A DNA stretch of 5,205 nt from a bacterium (GTDB taxonomy: Bacteria > Gemmatimonadota > Gemmatimonadetes > Gemmatimonadales > Gemmatimonadaceae). Below, piece after piece: positions 5,055 through 5,205 of this stretch; the stretch's first letter is position 1, and each line of letters begins with the position of its first letter. The notes below the pieces were generated by a model that saw nothing but the letters and a program-made list of their open reading frames with translations, was not told the origin of the DNA and searched no databases. The translations under genes were made by a program, and so were the position numbers. Location: NCBI GenBank assembly GCA_021802745.1, contig JAJZRK010000079.1:1-5205 (forward strand), in the 5' to 3' direction.

Positions 5055-5118
5055 TCTGCGCGGCGGCCTGGGCGTCTGACGGCGGACGCTGCGCCGATCC
5101 GCGGTGTGGAGAGTGGTC

Positions 5119-5205
5119 ATGCGGGGTTTCACCGGCACGAAATCGTCTGATGCAAACAGGAAGTCAGATGTGAGCGGGGGGGGGGGGGCGGCGTCTGCTC
5201 TGCTT
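5119..5205 (+). CDS. Partial ORF of unknown function at the right edge, containing a G13 run
   Basis: ATG 5119 follows GGAGAG (5107-5112) with six bases of spacing and stays open to the window edge (29 codons: MRGFTGTKSSDANRKSDV, then SGGGG and AASALL). An alternative GTG at 5170 has its own AGGAAG (5158-5163), also six bases upstream. The frame is the same for both. The protein is not recognised. In a lasso locus the missing cyclase would be the natural next gene, but nothing here resembles the start of one. The 13-G tract encodes the Gly run, so a change of one or two G would shift the frame. Confidence 0.25.
   Translation, partial: MRGFTGTKSSDANRKSDVSGGGGAASALL
5176..5188. repeat. Homopolymer of 13 G
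   Basis: Thirteen consecutive G on the plus strand, inside the partial ORF that starts at 5119 or 5170. It is the longest single-base run in the window. Such tracts slip during replication and can act as on/off switches, and they are also common sequencing and assembly errors. Confidence 0.9.

Noticed and set aside
5002..5079. Alternative 25-residue ORF from TTG 5002 (MTGEDETTEDVV...) as a rival peptide precursor
   Set aside because: It has no leader, the frame is closed just upstream at 4990-4992, and it lacks the lasso leader motif found in the overlapping frame.
4854..5138. 94-codon minus-strand frame in the right-hand region
   Set aside because: It has no recognisable domain or ribosome site, and its Arg/Pro-rich composition is typical of an antisense shadow.

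Overview
The window is GC-rich DNA. Its ribosomal operon order, rpsF-rpsR-(DUF2232 membrane protein)-rplI, suggests Gemmatimonadota as the best guess. That is an inference from gene order and composition; no 16S or other decisive marker is present.

Layout. (1) Positions 1-224, minus strand: the first 52 codons of an IS701-type transposase running off the left edge, followed by a probable IS terminus. (2) 265-396: a perfectly phased 11-bp tandem repeat, eleven full copies plus a decayed twelfth that contains the rplI stop codon. (3) 394-2474, minus strand: a tightly packed housekeeping operon for ribosomal proteins S6 and S18, a DUF2232 polytopic membrane protein and ribosomal protein L9. It has a convincing sigma70-like promoter (2571-2599) and a GC-rich leader hairpin (2504-2530). 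(4) 2703-4658, plus strand, divergent: three overlapping genes for a PqqD-type RiPP recognition element (lasso B1), a transglutaminase-like lasso leader peptidase (B2), and a PRMT-type SAM methyltransferase with a C-terminal winged-helix-like tail. (5) 4659-5205: an AT-rich promoter-like island, a small ORF (4836-5054) that looks like a lasso-peptide precursor, and a partial ORF carrying a 13-G homopolymer at the right edge.

The most interesting result is the right half, which reads as an unusual lasso-peptide locus. The small ORF carries the lasso leader spacing (aromatic-x2-P-x-L-x3-G-x5-T-x) followed by an 18-residue C-terminal segment with Asp at position 9, as needed for a nine-residue macrolactam ring. 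That segment is rich in RG motifs, the kind of sequence arginine methyltransferases modify, and the neighbouring gene is PRMT-like. The working model is that B1 binds the leader, B2 cuts it, a cyclase not visible here closes the ring, and the PRMT-like enzyme methylates arginines. The weak points are Lys at core position 1, no cyclase within the window, and no experimental support.
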